NCBI GenBank assembly: GCA_031266775.1 | Contig: JAISAQ010000056.1 | Span: forward strand, 160,655 to 224,654 | Direction: 5' to 3' | From: Treponema sp. | GTDB lineage: Bacteria > Spirochaetota > Spirochaetia > Treponematales > Breznakiellaceae | Length of the DNA stretch: 64,000 nucleotides | Part shown: positions 1-10,216 of the stretch, piece after piece | How positions within the stretch are numbered: the first letter of the stretch is position 1 | Layout: every line of letters starts with the position of its first letter | The notes under the pieces: model-generated | The model's database searches: none | What the model saw: only the letters and a program-made list of their open reading frames with translations | What the model was told of the DNA's origin: nothing | Program-made: the position numbers and the translations under genes

Positions 1-216
1 TATCTCAAGAAAGAGGGTGTCGTCAAAGATCATGCCTATATACGGCTTGACGATTTCCTCAAGTTCGGAAGCGCTGACATGGCTGAGGCCCGAAAAATCA
101 ATGGACTGGATCGGCTTTCCCTGGTACCACTCATCACTCTGGGCGCAAAGAAGGGCGGGGAAAAAAACAGATGAAAAAACCAAAAAGAAGAGAATTCTTG
201 TGACTGTTAAACGCAT
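1..216 (-). CDS. bamA: Outer membrane protein assembly factor BamA, N-terminal part (truncated by window edge)
   Basis: Reverse-strand reading from ATG at 216 gives MRLTVTRILFFLVFSSVFFPALLCAQSDEWYQGKPIQSIDFSGLSHVSASELEEIVKPYIGMIFDDTLFLEI: signal peptide plus POTRA-like start; follows tamB by 28 nt. Confidence 0.75.
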   Translation of the reverse strand, partial: MRLTVTRILFFLVFSSVFFPALLCAQSDEWYQGKPIQSIDFSGLSHVSASELEEIVKPYIGMIFDDTLFLEI

Positions 217-244
217 CCGGACTCCTCAATGCTCCTTAACCGGC

Positions 245-3200
245 TCAAAAAGACCGGCTCCAGGACAGGGTAAAAGACATATCGCTGACAAACAGGGTTT
301 CCGGGTGAAGGGGCATAAAACCCCAGCGAATATCAAACAGGGGGCCTTTTATTTCCAGTCCCAGATCCCCTTCCAGGATCAATCCCCCTCCCAGCGCCAA
401 ACCCCTGCCCGAAAAACCTCCGGCACTGGTCCGGTTCGCATCGTATCGCAAGGATAACATGGCTTGACCGAAAAAGTCCGGCGTAATGTACTTACCCAGA
501 AAAACACTTGTGTTATCAAAATAGTTACCGACCATGGCATTCCTGTCAACCGGGTCACGGTTCACCCGGTACAGGGTATTCTCGAAAATGGCGTTCTGAA
601 GCAGCTGCGTGCGGACCGAAAACATGTCCAGCCTGAGGAAGTCCCGAATTCCCCGTTCCAGCCTCCGTACCACCTGAAACTGGGCCAGTATGTCGGAGGT
701 TGAACCAAGCAAGGCCCGGCCCATGGCTTCGGTGGCGTTTTCCCCGGACGTTCCGGTGATGGGCTGGCCCAGGAGGGAAAAAATTTCCGCCTGGGAAAGG
801 GGGGGGCTCGATTCAAAACGGGCGGTAAAGCTAAAGAGGGGGGCGTTGTCCACAACAAGGGAAATGGTCACAGGCCCGTTGTCGGTACGATCCCTCACTT
901 CCGCCCTGGCGCTTATTCTGGGCTCAAACCGGTCTTCGTTTTCCCGTAAAACAATAGTACCCGACCGTATGTAAAAGCTCCGCTCAAAATAGTACAGCTC
1001 CCCGTTTTTTACGTTGATGTCGCTTACAATTGAAAAACGGGGAACCGCCGTATCCGCGGTGATCTTTACCTGCGTCCCCATGTCCGCGTAGGCCTGGATA
1101 ATGGGAAACCCGGTGGAAGGCCAGGTAAATTCAACCTGTTTCCCCGTGGTAACGCCTATATCCACCAGTACCGGAATACGGACCGGCCCGAACAGTTCTC
1201 CGGCCCGCGCGGCATTGATTCTGTCCATGTTAAGCCCCATTTCGGTATTCTGGGCGACAAGGTCCCCGGTAACGCTGAAGACCATGTTTTCCATGCCAAG
1301 GCGCAGTTCTCCGGCGGCGTCCCCGGACGCCATAAAGCCCCCAATGTCAAAACTATAGGGAATGGGCGTTTCCTGGGGAACGGAGATGTCAATAAGAAAG
1401 GTGCTGGGTATCCACCGGTCAAAGATGAACCAGCCCCCGGCCGTTCCCGCGCCGCCGCCTACCCGCGCCGGTACCGGCCCCCAGGATATCGCGTTGCCTT
1501 CAAGGCGGGCGGTAAAGGGCACGGGCCGTATGTCCCGGGAAAGGTAGTGCGTAACCTGTATGCCGACACTGGTTCCCTTTACCATTCCGAAGAATTCCGG
1601 GTCTCCCAGAGGCCCCCGTATCTCAACCGAACCGGCCGCGTAGCCTGAGGTAAGGGCGACCTGGCTAACGCGGGGAAGAACACTCCACAGGGCGGAAAGA
1701 TCAACGTAAAGATCCGGGCAGCGGGCGTCTATGGCGCTTGAAGCAATGATCCCCGAAACCGTACCCCGCACCGGAGACGGGGCCGAGAGTCCCGCGTAGA
1801 AATTTCCCTTTCCGTCCATGCGGAAACGGATCATGTCTTTGGGGCCGCCTGAAAGACGGAAATCGCCGCCGGCGCGGGAAAAGACAAAATCAAAGGGTTC
1901 CCCCGGACTCAGGCTGCCGAGACGGGCGGAAGCGACGCGGACGGCGCCTCCCAGGGATTCCGGAATGCGGCGGGCAAAGAGCCAGGAATCAACCGGCCTG
2001 AAGACGGATTCAAGGGAAAGTTCAAGAAACGCTTCCCTGCCGCCGGCGCTGCCTGTTACGGACAGCCCGCCCCTCATTTCCCCCGATTCCCGGTCCGCCG
2101 TGAAAAGGGACACGGTCCCTTCCAGGCCGGCGTACTGTACGCGCAGATCCCGCACGGAGAAAGTCCTGTTGTCAAGGGAAGCGGACGCGCTTGCCGCCAG
2201 ATTGTTTTCGCCGACGGCGGCCAAAAAAGAACCGATGGAAAGATCCCCCCTGAAACCGCCTTCGGCGTTCCGTTTTATCCTGAGGGAGCCGTCCGCGAGG
2301 GCGTTCCGCAGGCCGGAGAAACGCTCAAGCCGCACGTGTCCGCCCCGCAGCTCAAGGTCAAGGTTCCCTTCCTCGACGGAAAGTTCAAGGTTGTACCGTT
2401 CGGAAGGCCGCTCAGGCCGGAAATCCGGAGAGGAAAAACCGTCCTCTTCCGCCTCCGAAAGAAAGGCGGAACCGGAAACAAACGAAAAATTCTTCTCCCA
2501 GGAAAATACCGCCCTTCCTGTAAGAGGTTCCAGCCCGTCGTCAAAATAAATAAGAGGAACAAAGGCGCCGTCCTGATCCGCCTGGCCTGTAACACGGAGG
2601 ACCGCCCCGGAAGAAGCCGGGGTAACAAGACTGGAAAGCTCGAACCGTTCAAGGTCAACCGCCCAATAGCCCGCCGAATCGTAACGGACCGAGGAAAAAA
2701 GGCTCAGGGCGGCAACATGCCCCCTAAAGGGAACGGGAATGTAGTCCGCCTCTATGTACCCCGAATACCCGGAACCGGAGGCGCTGATATAGGCGCCCAG
2801 CCCGTAGGAGCCCTGGACGCTTACGGACTTCCCGTCCAGAATGATCCCGTTGATAAAATAGGACTGATCGAGAAAAGAGGTCATGAGGGAAAAGGAAATG
2901 TCCATGGGGTCCGAGAATTCCGCGTAGCCGGACATCTCTACACTCCCCTCCGGCCAGACGACGCGGCCTTCGCTCACATCGAAACGCTGATCCGTGCCGG
3001 AAACGGAAAAAAGCGCGACGGTTTCCCGCGCTCCCTTATAGGCGACGGCGAAACGGGGAATGTTGTAAAGAATATGGGTAAAATCGGTTGTAAAGAAAAT
3101 TTCCGTGGTAACAAGCATATCGCTGCCGATCAGCCTGAGAGGCAGGGGAATGTGAAATTCGGGAGGAAGAAAGGAGGACGCCATCGCGGCGAGATCTCCG

Positions 3201-4735
3201 GCGGAAAAGGAATCGAACCTGACATTGGCCTCCACGCCGGGAGGCTCCCCGCTGTCCCAGGAACCTTCAAGGGAAAAAGAACTCATCCGTACGTCCCCGT
3301 AGGATTCGGTCCCGGTAAAACGGAGCGCCGAAAGGGCGAAGCTGCCCCCCTGTTCCTCCAGAGACACTATGGCGTCAAGGCCGGAGAGTTCCACCCCGCC
3401 CGTTTTAAGCAGTTCCCCGAAAATGCTGATCTCGCTGCCCTGCGTCACTACCGAAAGTTCCGTACTGAGTCCCCCGCTTTTCGAAAGGGTAAAATCCGAG
3501 ACGGAAATGGTTCCGTTGGGGGCAAAAGGCTTAAAGCCTATGCTTCCCTGGTACGCAAAGGTTCCTATGGGAAGGGAAAAACGGCAGCGTTCAAAGTCGG
3601 CCTGTTCGCCGTTTCCCCCGGCGGCAAGCGTAAAGGAATTTCCGTCTTCCCCAGGGGCGCCGGTTCCCGACATGTCGACGGCGTACCGGAGTTCCTCTCC
3701 TTTCCGCCTGAATTCCGCGTATCCTGACACTGCCGTCGAAAGAACAGACTCGTATTTTTTTAAGGCCCCTGAAAACGAAAAGAGGGCGGACGGGACAAAA
3801 CCGCCGAACCGCAGGCCCGCCGAAAGCGTTTTTGTCTCGAGGCCGTATTCCAGGGAAAAATCACAGGGCAGGGAATCGGCCTTTTTGCGGACCGAAAGCA
3901 CGCCCCCGTCAAGACGCACGCCGACCCCCAGCGCCCCCATGCTGAAGAGATCCCCGCGGGTAAGGGGAAACGTAAGGGAAAGATCCCCTCCGCCAAGATC
4001 ACGGGCAAGGGAGCCTGAGAGAACCGTCCTTGTTTCAACGTTAAAAGGCCCTGTAAACACGGACGAAAGGGAAACGGCGGCCCGCCATTTTCCGTTAAGG
4101 GAAAGGCGGCCGTCCCCGGCGGAAAGATCAAAACGCAGATCCGAAACCCGGACGCTGTTTTTGCCCGAAACCGCCGTGAGCTGTCCGTTCCGCACCCTGA
4201 ACGTAAACCCTTCGGGAATAAAGGCAAGCGGCCCTTCCCCGCCGCGCCCCGGCCGTGAAAAACCCCGCTCCCGGGAAAAAAGCGCCAGTAAATCGGCGTC
4301 CCGCCCGTTGTCAAAGGAGATTTCCGGACTTTCAATCAAAACGGCCTTAACCGCCCCTTCCTTCCCCCGGACAAGATCGAAAAAGGAATACGAAAGCTCC
4401 AGCCGCCGTACCGAAAGAACCGGAAGACCGTCTTTTCCCCTTACCTGTATGTCCCGTATATCGACGGCGCCAAGCAGGGACGGGCTCATGGAAGAATAGG
4501 TAATAGTCCGGCCAAGGTACGCTTCCGCCCTGTGTATCCAGGTGTCGCGCAGTTCCCTCATCCGCCCGGTAATAAAGCGGCCGGCGGGAACCAGAACCGG
4601 AACCGCAAGCGCGGTAAGCGCGGCAAAGACAAAAAGTTGTTTCAGTACGGGGATAAAAGCGCCCTTTTTCCTGTCCGCCTGCTTTCTGGTGAAAAATCCC
4701 ACGGTATCCTTCGGCCCTGGTATCAAAGATAACAC
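245..4735 (-). CDS. tamB: TamB/DUF490-family translocation and assembly module protein, 1496 aa
   Basis: Single N-terminal TM, long beta-rich repeats, C-terminal DUF490-like end (GELYYFERSFYIRSGTIVLRENEDRFEPRISARAEVRD); adjacent to bamA. Confidence 0.85.
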   Translation of the reverse strand: MLSLIPGPKDTVGFFTRKQADRKKGAFIPVLKQLFVFAALTALAVPVLVPAGRFITGRMRELRDTWIHRAEAYLGRTITYSSMSPSLLGAVDIRDIQVRGKDGLPVLSVRRLELSYSFFDLVRGKEGAVKAVLIESPEISFDNGRDADLLALFSRERGFSRPGRGGEGPLAFIPEGFTFRVRNGQLTAVSGKNSVRVSDLRFDLSAGDGRLSLNGKWRAAVSLSSVFTGPFNVETRTVLSGSLARDLGGGDLSLTFPLTRGDLFSMGALGVGVRLDGGVLSVRKKADSLPCDFSLEYGLETKTLSAGLRFGGFVPSALFSFSGALKKYESVLSTAVSGYAEFRRKGEELRYAVDMSGTGAPGEDGNSFTLAAGGNGEQADFERCRFSLPIGTFAYQGSIGFKPFAPNGTISVSDFTLSKSGGLSTELSVVTQGSEISIFGELLKTGGVELSGLDAIVSLEEQGGSFALSALRFTGTESYGDVRMSSFSLEGSWDSGEPPGVEANVRFDSFSAGDLAAMASSFLPPEFHIPLPLRLIGSDMLVTTEIFFTTDFTHILYNIPRFAVAYKGARETVALFSVSGTDQRFDVSEGRVVWPEGSVEMSGYAEFSDPMDISFSLMTSFLDQSYFINGIILDGKSVSVQGSYGLGAYISASGSGYSGYIEADYIPVPFRGHVAALSLFSSVRYDSAGYWAVDLERFELSSLVTPASSGAVLRVTGQADQDGAFVPLIYFDDGLEPLTGRAVFSWEKNFSFVSGSAFLSEAEEDGFSSPDFRPERPSERYNLELSVEEGNLDLELRGGHVRLERFSGLRNALADGSLRIKRNAEGGFRGDLSIGSFLAAVGENNLAASASASLDNRTFSVRDLRVQYAGLEGTVSLFTADRESGEMRGGLSVTGSAGGREAFLELSLESVFRPVDSWLFARRIPESLGGAVRVASARLGSLSPGEPFDFVFSRAGGDFRLSGGPKDMIRFRMDGKGNFYAGLSAPSPVRGTVSGIIASSAIDARCPDLYVDLSALWSVLPRVSQVALTSGYAAGSVEIRGPLGDPEFFGMVKGTSVGIQVTHYLSRDIRPVPFTARLEGNAISWGPVPARVGGGAGTAGGWFIFDRWIPSTFLIDISVPQETPIPYSFDIGGFMASGDAAGELRLGMENMVFSVTGDLVAQNTEMGLNMDRINAARAGELFGPVRIPVLVDIGVTTGKQVEFTWPSTGFPIIQAYADMGTQVKITADTAVPRFSIVSDINVKNGELYYFERSFYIRSGTIVLRENEDRFEPRISARAEVRDRTDNGPVTISLVVDNAPLFSFTARFESSPPLSQAEIFSLLGQPITGTSGENATEAMGRALLGSTSDILAQFQVVRRLERGIRDFLRLDMFSVRTQLLQNAIFENTLYRVNRDPVDRNAMVGNYFDNTSVFLGKYITPDFFGQAMLSLRYDANRTSAGGFSGRGLALGGGLILEGDLGLEIKGPLFDIRWGFMPLHPETLFVSDMSFTLSWSRSF

Positions 4736-4782
4736 ACAGGCCCTTCATTTGCCATAGCGGGAATTTTATGGTATAGGGAATC

Positions 4783-5409
4783 ATGAACATACTGCGGAAT
4801 TTCGCCGTCTTTGAAGGCGGTGACGGAAGCGGAACCACCACGCAGATGGAATTGCTGCGGAAACGGCTTCGGGCCCGTTCTTCCCCCCCGTTTTTCCTCA
4901 CGAGCGAACCTACGGACGGCCCCATAGGCCGGCTTATACGTTCGGCGCTGGGAGGGGATATTACCCTCAGGCCCGAGACCGCGGCCCGCCTCTTTGCCGC
5001 CGACCGGGGGGAACATCTCTACGCGGCCGGGGGCATAGCCGAAAGGGCGGGCCGGGGAGAACTTGTCGTTTCCGACCGTTACGTCCCCTCTTCCTTGGTG
5101 TACCAGGGGCTGGCCTGCGGCGGGGATCTTCCCGGAGTTCTTAACGGGGACTTTCCCGCGCCGGAACTCATTGTCTTTTTTGATCTTGCAGACGAAACGG
5201 CCCTTGAACGGGTAAAAAAACGGGGAAAACGCGAAATATACGAATACCCTGAATTCCAGGCCCGGGTTGGCGAAGGCTACCGCCGTATTCTTCCCGCGTT
5301 CGAAGAAGGGGGAACCCTCGTCTTTACCGTTGACGCTTCCGGCTCCCCCGAAGAAGTCGCCCGGGAAGTGTGGAGAGCGCTGTCCTGTATGCCGATACTG
5401 AAAGCATGA
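4783..5409 (+). CDS. tmk: Thymidylate kinase
   Basis: P-loop FAVFEGGDGSGTTTQ, DRYVPSSLVYQG motif, correct size. Confidence 0.92.
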   Translation: MNILRNFAVFEGGDGSGTTTQMELLRKRLRARSSPPFFLTSEPTDGPIGRLIRSALGGDITLRPETAARLFAADRGEHLYAAGGIAERAGRGELVVSDRYVPSSLVYQGLACGGDLPGVLNGDFPAPELIVFFDLADETALERVKKRGKREIYEYPEFQARVGEGYRRILPAFEEGGTLVFTVDASGSPEEVAREVWRALSCMPILKA

Positions 5410-6032
5410 AAGGCCCGCGTATTTCCGCAAGGATTAAGGCCGCGCTTCTCCTTGTCCTCTTTTTTTCGGGATCTTCCCTTGGCGCCTATTTTGTCACCTA
5501 CAAGGAACAGTACTACCGCCTCTACCACATCCACTACAACCAGTACCCTGACGACACCATGGAAAACATCTACTGGCTGGAAAAAGCCGCCAAAGCCAGT
5601 TTCTGCAACCCCCTGTACGCCCTTGCCCTTATCGAAAACGAAAAGGAGTGGGAAAAATACCGTTATCTTTTCAACATGCACATCAGCCTGAAACTCGCCG
5701 AACAGTACCTTTATCTGGGAAACAAGTGGAACAAGCGGCGCGCCTATTTCTACAACGCCCCCTGGAAAGAGCAGAACCTTGAAAGCCTTGAAACAGCGGA
5801 AACCTGCTTCAAGACCGCCCTGTACTACTGGCAGGAGGCGGAAACATGGGCGGAAAAAACCCGCGAAAGCAGCTTCAGGTACATCAACCTTGTAAGGATA
5901 CAGAATTGGGAAGACGAGGCGTTCAGGATGGAATCAGGCTCGCTTGATTACGGAAAAACCATAGGGAGAGAACTCCGCCTCCTTGAGGATGTCCGCGGCC
6001 GTTTCCAGGCCACGGACGAAAACACCTACTAG
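5406..6032 (+). CDS. Conserved hypothetical protein with N-terminal TM
   Basis: ORF from MKGPRISARIKAALLLVLFF; overlaps tmk stop (ATGA). Confidence 0.7.
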   Translation: MKGPRISARIKAALLLVLFFSGSSLGAYFVTYKEQYYRLYHIHYNQYPDDTMENIYWLEKAAKASFCNPLYALALIENEKEWEKYRYLFNMHISLKLAEQYLYLGNKWNKRRAYFYNAPWKEQNLESLETAETCFKTALYYWQEAETWAEKTRESSFRYINLVRIQNWEDEAFRMESGSLDYGKTIGRELRLLEDVRGRFQATDENTY

Positions 6033-7564
6033 CGGTTTGTCGCGCTTCGGCTGTACAGCAGATCCAGCGCGTCAAGCCTCGCGCGGTGCGCGGAAAGCCG
6101 CCGGGTAAAATCCTCAAAACCGGCCGGCCCTCCGGGATTCCAGAGCGCCTCGGCCAGGGCGCAGATACGGGGAAAGATCATGTATTCGGCGATTCTTCCT
6201 GAGTATACAAGTTCCGTCCAGAGATTCCCCTGCCCGCCGAGGATCAGATCCGCTTCTTTGCCGTCCATGCCGCCGGCCGGGTTCATGCCGTAGATCGTCC
6301 TGAGGGATGAGATCCCCAGCTGTCCGGGCTCCTCGGGATCTTCCGAATGTTTGTAATCGAGGTAACAGCCTTCGGTATTGGGGCTCATGATGACGCGGCG
6401 GCCCCGGCGCGCCGCCTCAAGGCCCCCTTCCCGCCCGCGCCAGGACATGACAACCGCCCCGGCCGGCAGGGGAAAAGCCGGGCTGTCCTCAAGAATTTCG
6501 TCCCAGCCTATGGGGATCTTTCCCCTTTCGGCAAGCATCGCCGCAAGGCGCGAGGTAATCCAGCTCTGCAGTTCACGGGGACTTGAAAGCCCCGTTTCGG
6601 CAAGCCGCTTCCGGCATTTGGGGCAGGCTTCCCAGCGGTTAAAGAGCACCTCGTCCCCTCCGATATGCACCCAGCGGGACGGAAAAAAATCCGCGAGCGC
6701 GCCGAAGACGGCGGCGGCAAAGTCGAAGATTCCGCTGTTACCGGCGCACAGTACGTCTTCAAAAATGCCGAAGCGATCCTCAACCTCATAGGGGCCGCCG
6801 GTACAGCCCAGCGCGGGGTAAGAGGCCAGAACCGAAAGGGTATGGCCGGGAAGATCCACCTCGGGAACAACTTCTACATGACGCAGGGAGGCAAAATCCA
6901 CGATGCCGCGGATCTCCTGTCCGGTGTAAAAACCGCCTTCGAGCCTCCCGCCGCGCAGATCCTTGCGCCGCGATCCTGTTTCCGTAAGGAGGGGATACTC
7001 CGGAACCGGGAAGCGCCACCCCTGGTCGTCGGTAAGATGCCAGTGGAACCGGTTGATGTGGTGAAGGGAAAGCGCGTCGATGATCTTCCTGATAAAACCG
7101 GCGGAAAAAAAATGCCGGGAACAGTCCAGCATGAAACCCCGCCAGGGGAAACGGGGAGCGTCCTCAATTTCGGCGCGGGGAATTTCGACGGCCCCCGGAC
7201 GGAGCCGCTTTTCTTCCCCCGAAAGGATGAGCTGGCGCAGGGTTTGAAGGCCGTGGTACGCGCCGCTTCCCGACGACGCGGCGACCGTGACAAGGCCGTC
7301 CCCTATATGGAGATGGTAGGCCTCTTCGGCAAGAGCGCCGTCATGAACGCAGCGGAGCCTTGTCCCGCCTTCGGCGTTCATCCCCGGAGGGGAAAGAACG
7401 CCGCCGTGAAAACAGCCCCGGATCTGTTCCTGGAAAACCCCGCATTCGGCGGCAAACGGGCCGCTTTCGGCGGCGGGCGGGCCCGAAAGGCGGAGAACGC
7501 CTCCTTTGACCCTGACGGCGGAGGGTTTAGGAACAAGATCAAGATCAGGGCGCGGCGTATTCAT
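6029..7564 (-). CDS. Beta-N-acetylhexosaminidase, GH20 family
   Basis: GH20 motifs WRGFMLDCSRHFF, HWHLTDDQGWR, WVHIGGDEV. Confidence 0.92.
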   Translation of the reverse strand: MNTPRPDLDLVPKPSAVRVKGGVLRLSGPPAAESGPFAAECGVFQEQIRGCFHGGVLSPPGMNAEGGTRLRCVHDGALAEEAYHLHIGDGLVTVAASSGSGAYHGLQTLRQLILSGEEKRLRPGAVEIPRAEIEDAPRFPWRGFMLDCSRHFFSAGFIRKIIDALSLHHINRFHWHLTDDQGWRFPVPEYPLLTETGSRRKDLRGGRLEGGFYTGQEIRGIVDFASLRHVEVVPEVDLPGHTLSVLASYPALGCTGGPYEVEDRFGIFEDVLCAGNSGIFDFAAAVFGALADFFPSRWVHIGGDEVLFNRWEACPKCRKRLAETGLSSPRELQSWITSRLAAMLAERGKIPIGWDEILEDSPAFPLPAGAVVMSWRGREGGLEAARRGRRVIMSPNTEGCYLDYKHSEDPEEPGQLGISSLRTIYGMNPAGGMDGKEADLILGGQGNLWTELVYSGRIAEYMIFPRICALAEALWNPGGPAGFEDFTRRLSAHRARLDALDLLYSRSATNR

Positions 7565-9537
7565 GACTGTACTCCCTGGGGAAGGCTCCCGTCCGCCTTT
7601 TTTACCCCGGAGGCAAGAATGGCGAGAAACGCGTCTTCCCCAATAACCGGCACGCCCAGTTCGCGGGCCCTTTTATTTTTCGATGTTCCCGACTCCGGAT
7701 CGTTGGTTACAAGGTATGAAAGATCCTTTGTCACCGACGGCCTTGCCGAACCCCCGAGGCTTTTCACCTTTTCTTCCGCCTGCTGCCGTTTCATCGAGGC
7801 AAGCTCGCCTGTAAAGCAGAAGGAAAGCCCCCGGAGGCTCAGTGATTCACCTCGCGGCGGAGAAGCTATGACTATGATCCCCGTGGAAAGAACCTCGTCC
7901 ATTTCCCCTGCCGCTTCCTTTAGGCCCTGAACGATGACGCCGGCGGTGATCTCCCCGAGGCCGTAGACGGCGGCCAGTCCGGAAACGGAGGCGGCCCTGA
8001 GTTTTTCAAGGGTGTCAAAACCGGCGTTCACCGCCTTTTCCATGATAAGTTCCCCCACCCCTTCAAGATCGAAGCCGGCCACAAAGGCGGCCAGGGACAG
8101 TTTTACCGGCGTCCTGATGTGCCGCACAACCTTGGCGGCGGAAAGTTCCCCCATCCTTTCGTACCCGGCAAGCTCCGCCGCTTCCAGCGTGTAAAGATCG
8201 GCAATGTGTGTGACGCGCTTCCTGTCAAAGAGCTGGCGGAGGAGCTTGTCGCCCAGTTCCCGTATGTCAAGGACAGACACCCATTTTTCAAGACGGTGGT
8301 GAAGCCGCTTGGAACACAGAGGATTGGGGCAGTACAGCCTGGTGCCGCCGTCCACAAGATCCGTTCCGCAGGCCCCGCAGCGGGCGGGAAACGCTATGTC
8401 TTTTAGGTCCCCTTCGGCCAGAGCGCCCGGGGGGGCGGGGCCTTCTATTTTGGGGATGATCTCCCCGCGCTTTACCACGGAGACAGCCGATCCTATCCTG
8501 AGGCCCATGGCCCGTATCATGTCCGGGTTGTTAAGATTCGCCCGCTGAACGGTGGTTCCCGCGAGCCGCACCGGGTCCACTACCCCAATAGGCGTGTAGG
8601 TAGCCCCCGATTCGCTCCATTCCACTTCCCGCAGTATGCTGAAGGCGGTTTCCAGTTCAAACTTGAAGGCTATCTGTTTTTCCGGCCGCGCCCTTCTAAG
8701 GTCGGCCATATCCACCGCCGTGTCCTTTACCACAAGGCCGTCTATGTCGACGGGGATCTTCTCCCGCTTTCCGGCGATCTCTTCCCTGTAGGCGACGATT
8801 TTTCCGGGATCGGAAAATTCCCTCGTAACCGTCAACTCAAATCCGCGGCCGGTTAACCAGGCGATCTTTTCCCTTTCGCCGCTGAAATACTCATCGTCCC
8901 CGGAGGCGGCGGCGTCATAGACGATGACGCGGAGATCTTCGCAGCCCTTCCCGTCCTTGCGCCTCATGATGCCGTTGGCGGCGTTGCGGCAGTTTGCCTT
9001 GCCGGCGTATTTCTTCTTCCACATTCCGCGGGTCATCACCACTTCGCCCCGCACGCCGCCTGAAAACGGAAGATCCAGCTTTACAGGCACCCCGCCCATG
9101 CGCCTGGCGTTGGCGGTTATCTCATCCCCGGTGATCCCGTCTCCCCGTGTAACGGCCCTTTTGAGCGTTCCCTTTTCGTACTGGAGTTCAAGACTTGCCC
9201 CGTCGAGCTTGTACTGGACAAGGAAGGTTTTCGGGGCGCCGCCTTCTCCCCCGTTCATTTTTTTTACCCAGGCCAAAAAATCGCCGGGGTTCGCCGCCTT
9301 GTCCTGGCTCCCCATGGGAATGATGTGCCTTGCCTTGGGAAAACCGTCCTCTCCCGGAAGGGCGTCTGACCCGACTTTTTTGAGCACGGGGCTTTCGGGG
9401 GCAAGGGACGCAAGTTCGTCCCAGAGGAGGTCAAATTCGGCGTCGGAAATTTCCGCCTCGCCGCCGTAATAGGATTTCTGATAAGCCTCTATCAGCCGTT
9501 CCAGGGCGGCAACCCGCCCGGCGTTCTTTTTTTCCAC
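7561..9537 (-). CDS. ligA: NAD-dependent DNA ligase (divergent), GTG start proposed
   Basis: YKLDG active site, 4-Cys zinc finger CGACGTDLVDGGTRLYCPNPLC, HhH region, C-terminal BRCT. Confidence 0.88.
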   Translation of the reverse strand: MEKKNAGRVAALERLIEAYQKSYYGGEAEISDAEFDLLWDELASLAPESPVLKKVGSDALPGEDGFPKARHIIPMGSQDKAANPGDFLAWVKKMNGGEGGAPKTFLVQYKLDGASLELQYEKGTLKRAVTRGDGITGDEITANARRMGGVPVKLDLPFSGGVRGEVVMTRGMWKKKYAGKANCRNAANGIMRRKDGKGCEDLRVIVYDAAASGDDEYFSGEREKIAWLTGRGFELTVTREFSDPGKIVAYREEIAGKREKIPVDIDGLVVKDTAVDMADLRRARPEKQIAFKFELETAFSILREVEWSESGATYTPIGVVDPVRLAGTTVQRANLNNPDMIRAMGLRIGSAVSVVKRGEIIPKIEGPAPPGALAEGDLKDIAFPARCGACGTDLVDGGTRLYCPNPLCSKRLHHRLEKWVSVLDIRELGDKLLRQLFDRKRVTHIADLYTLEAAELAGYERMGELSAAKVVRHIRTPVKLSLAAFVAGFDLEGVGELIMEKAVNAGFDTLEKLRAASVSGLAAVYGLGEITAGVIVQGLKEAAGEMDEVLSTGIIVIASPPRGESLSLRGLSFCFTGELASMKRQQAEEKVKSLGGSARPSVTKDLSYLVTNDPESGTSKNKRARELGVPVIGEDAFLAILASGVKKADGSLPQGVQS

Positions 9538-9553
9538 ACCGCACCCCCGGCAT

Positions 9554-10216
9554 TCAGGAACGTATGAAATATAGTTCCCTGATTTGCCTGCCTTTGGCAA
9601 TTCCCTTCCGTTCGAATTTTGTTTCCGGCCGCCAGGCGGGCCGCGGGGCAAAACCTTCCCCGTAAGGATTCACCAGTCCGGCCGTCCGGGAAAATTCCCC
9701 AAGCGCCCATACCGCGTAGTCCTCCCAGTCGGTCGCGGAGGAAATATAGCCGCCGCTTTTAAGCCTGGCGGCAAGAAGGCTGGTAAAGGGCTGGGCAAGA
9801 AGCCTCCTCTTGTGGTGGCGTTTCTTGGGCCAGGGATCGGGGAAAAAGATGTGAAACGCGTCAAGGGAGGCCGCCCCTATCATGTATTCAACAACTTCCA
9901 CCGCGTCGTGTTCGATGATCCGTATGTTATCAAGCCCTCTTCGATCTATTTCCCACAGGAGTTTCCCGATGCCGGCCCTGTAAACCTCCACGCCCACATA
10001 ATTCACGCCGGGATTTTCCGACGCGGCAAGCGCGGTGCTTTCCCCCATGCCGAATCCTATTTCGGCGGTTACCGGGTTTCTGTTGCCGAAGACTTTTTCA
10101 AAGTCAAGCGCCCCGTTCCCAAAGGGAATGCACCAGCGGGAATAAAGGGCCCGGTAGCTCCGTTTCTGGGCGGCGCTCATGCGGCCGGAACGGAGGACAA
10201 AACTCCGCGGCCTCAT
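9554..10216 (-). CDS. trmB: tRNA (guanine-N7-)-methyltransferase
   Basis: AEIGFGMGE SAM motif, FPDPWPKKRHHKRRL signature. Confidence 0.93.
   Translation of the reverse strand: MRPRSFVLRSGRMSAAQKRSYRALYSRWCIPFGNGALDFEKVFGNRNPVTAEIGFGMGESTALAASENPGVNYVGVEVYRAGIGKLLWEIDRRGLDNIRIIEHDAVEVVEYMIGAASLDAFHIFFPDPWPKKRHHKRRLLAQPFTSLLAARLKSGGYISSATDWEDYAVWALGEFSRTAGLVNPYGEGFAPRPAWRPETKFERKGIAKGRQIRELYFIRS

Noticed and set aside
2336-4499. Long plus-strand ORFs (463 and 376 aa) antisense to tamB
   Set aside because: High-GC3 shadow ORFs: basic, low-complexity composition, no recognisable domains; the minus-strand TamB reading is coherent.
6665-7930. 421-aa plus-strand ORF antisense to GH20 and ligA
   Set aside because: Spans two clearly assigned genes on the other strand; no domain.
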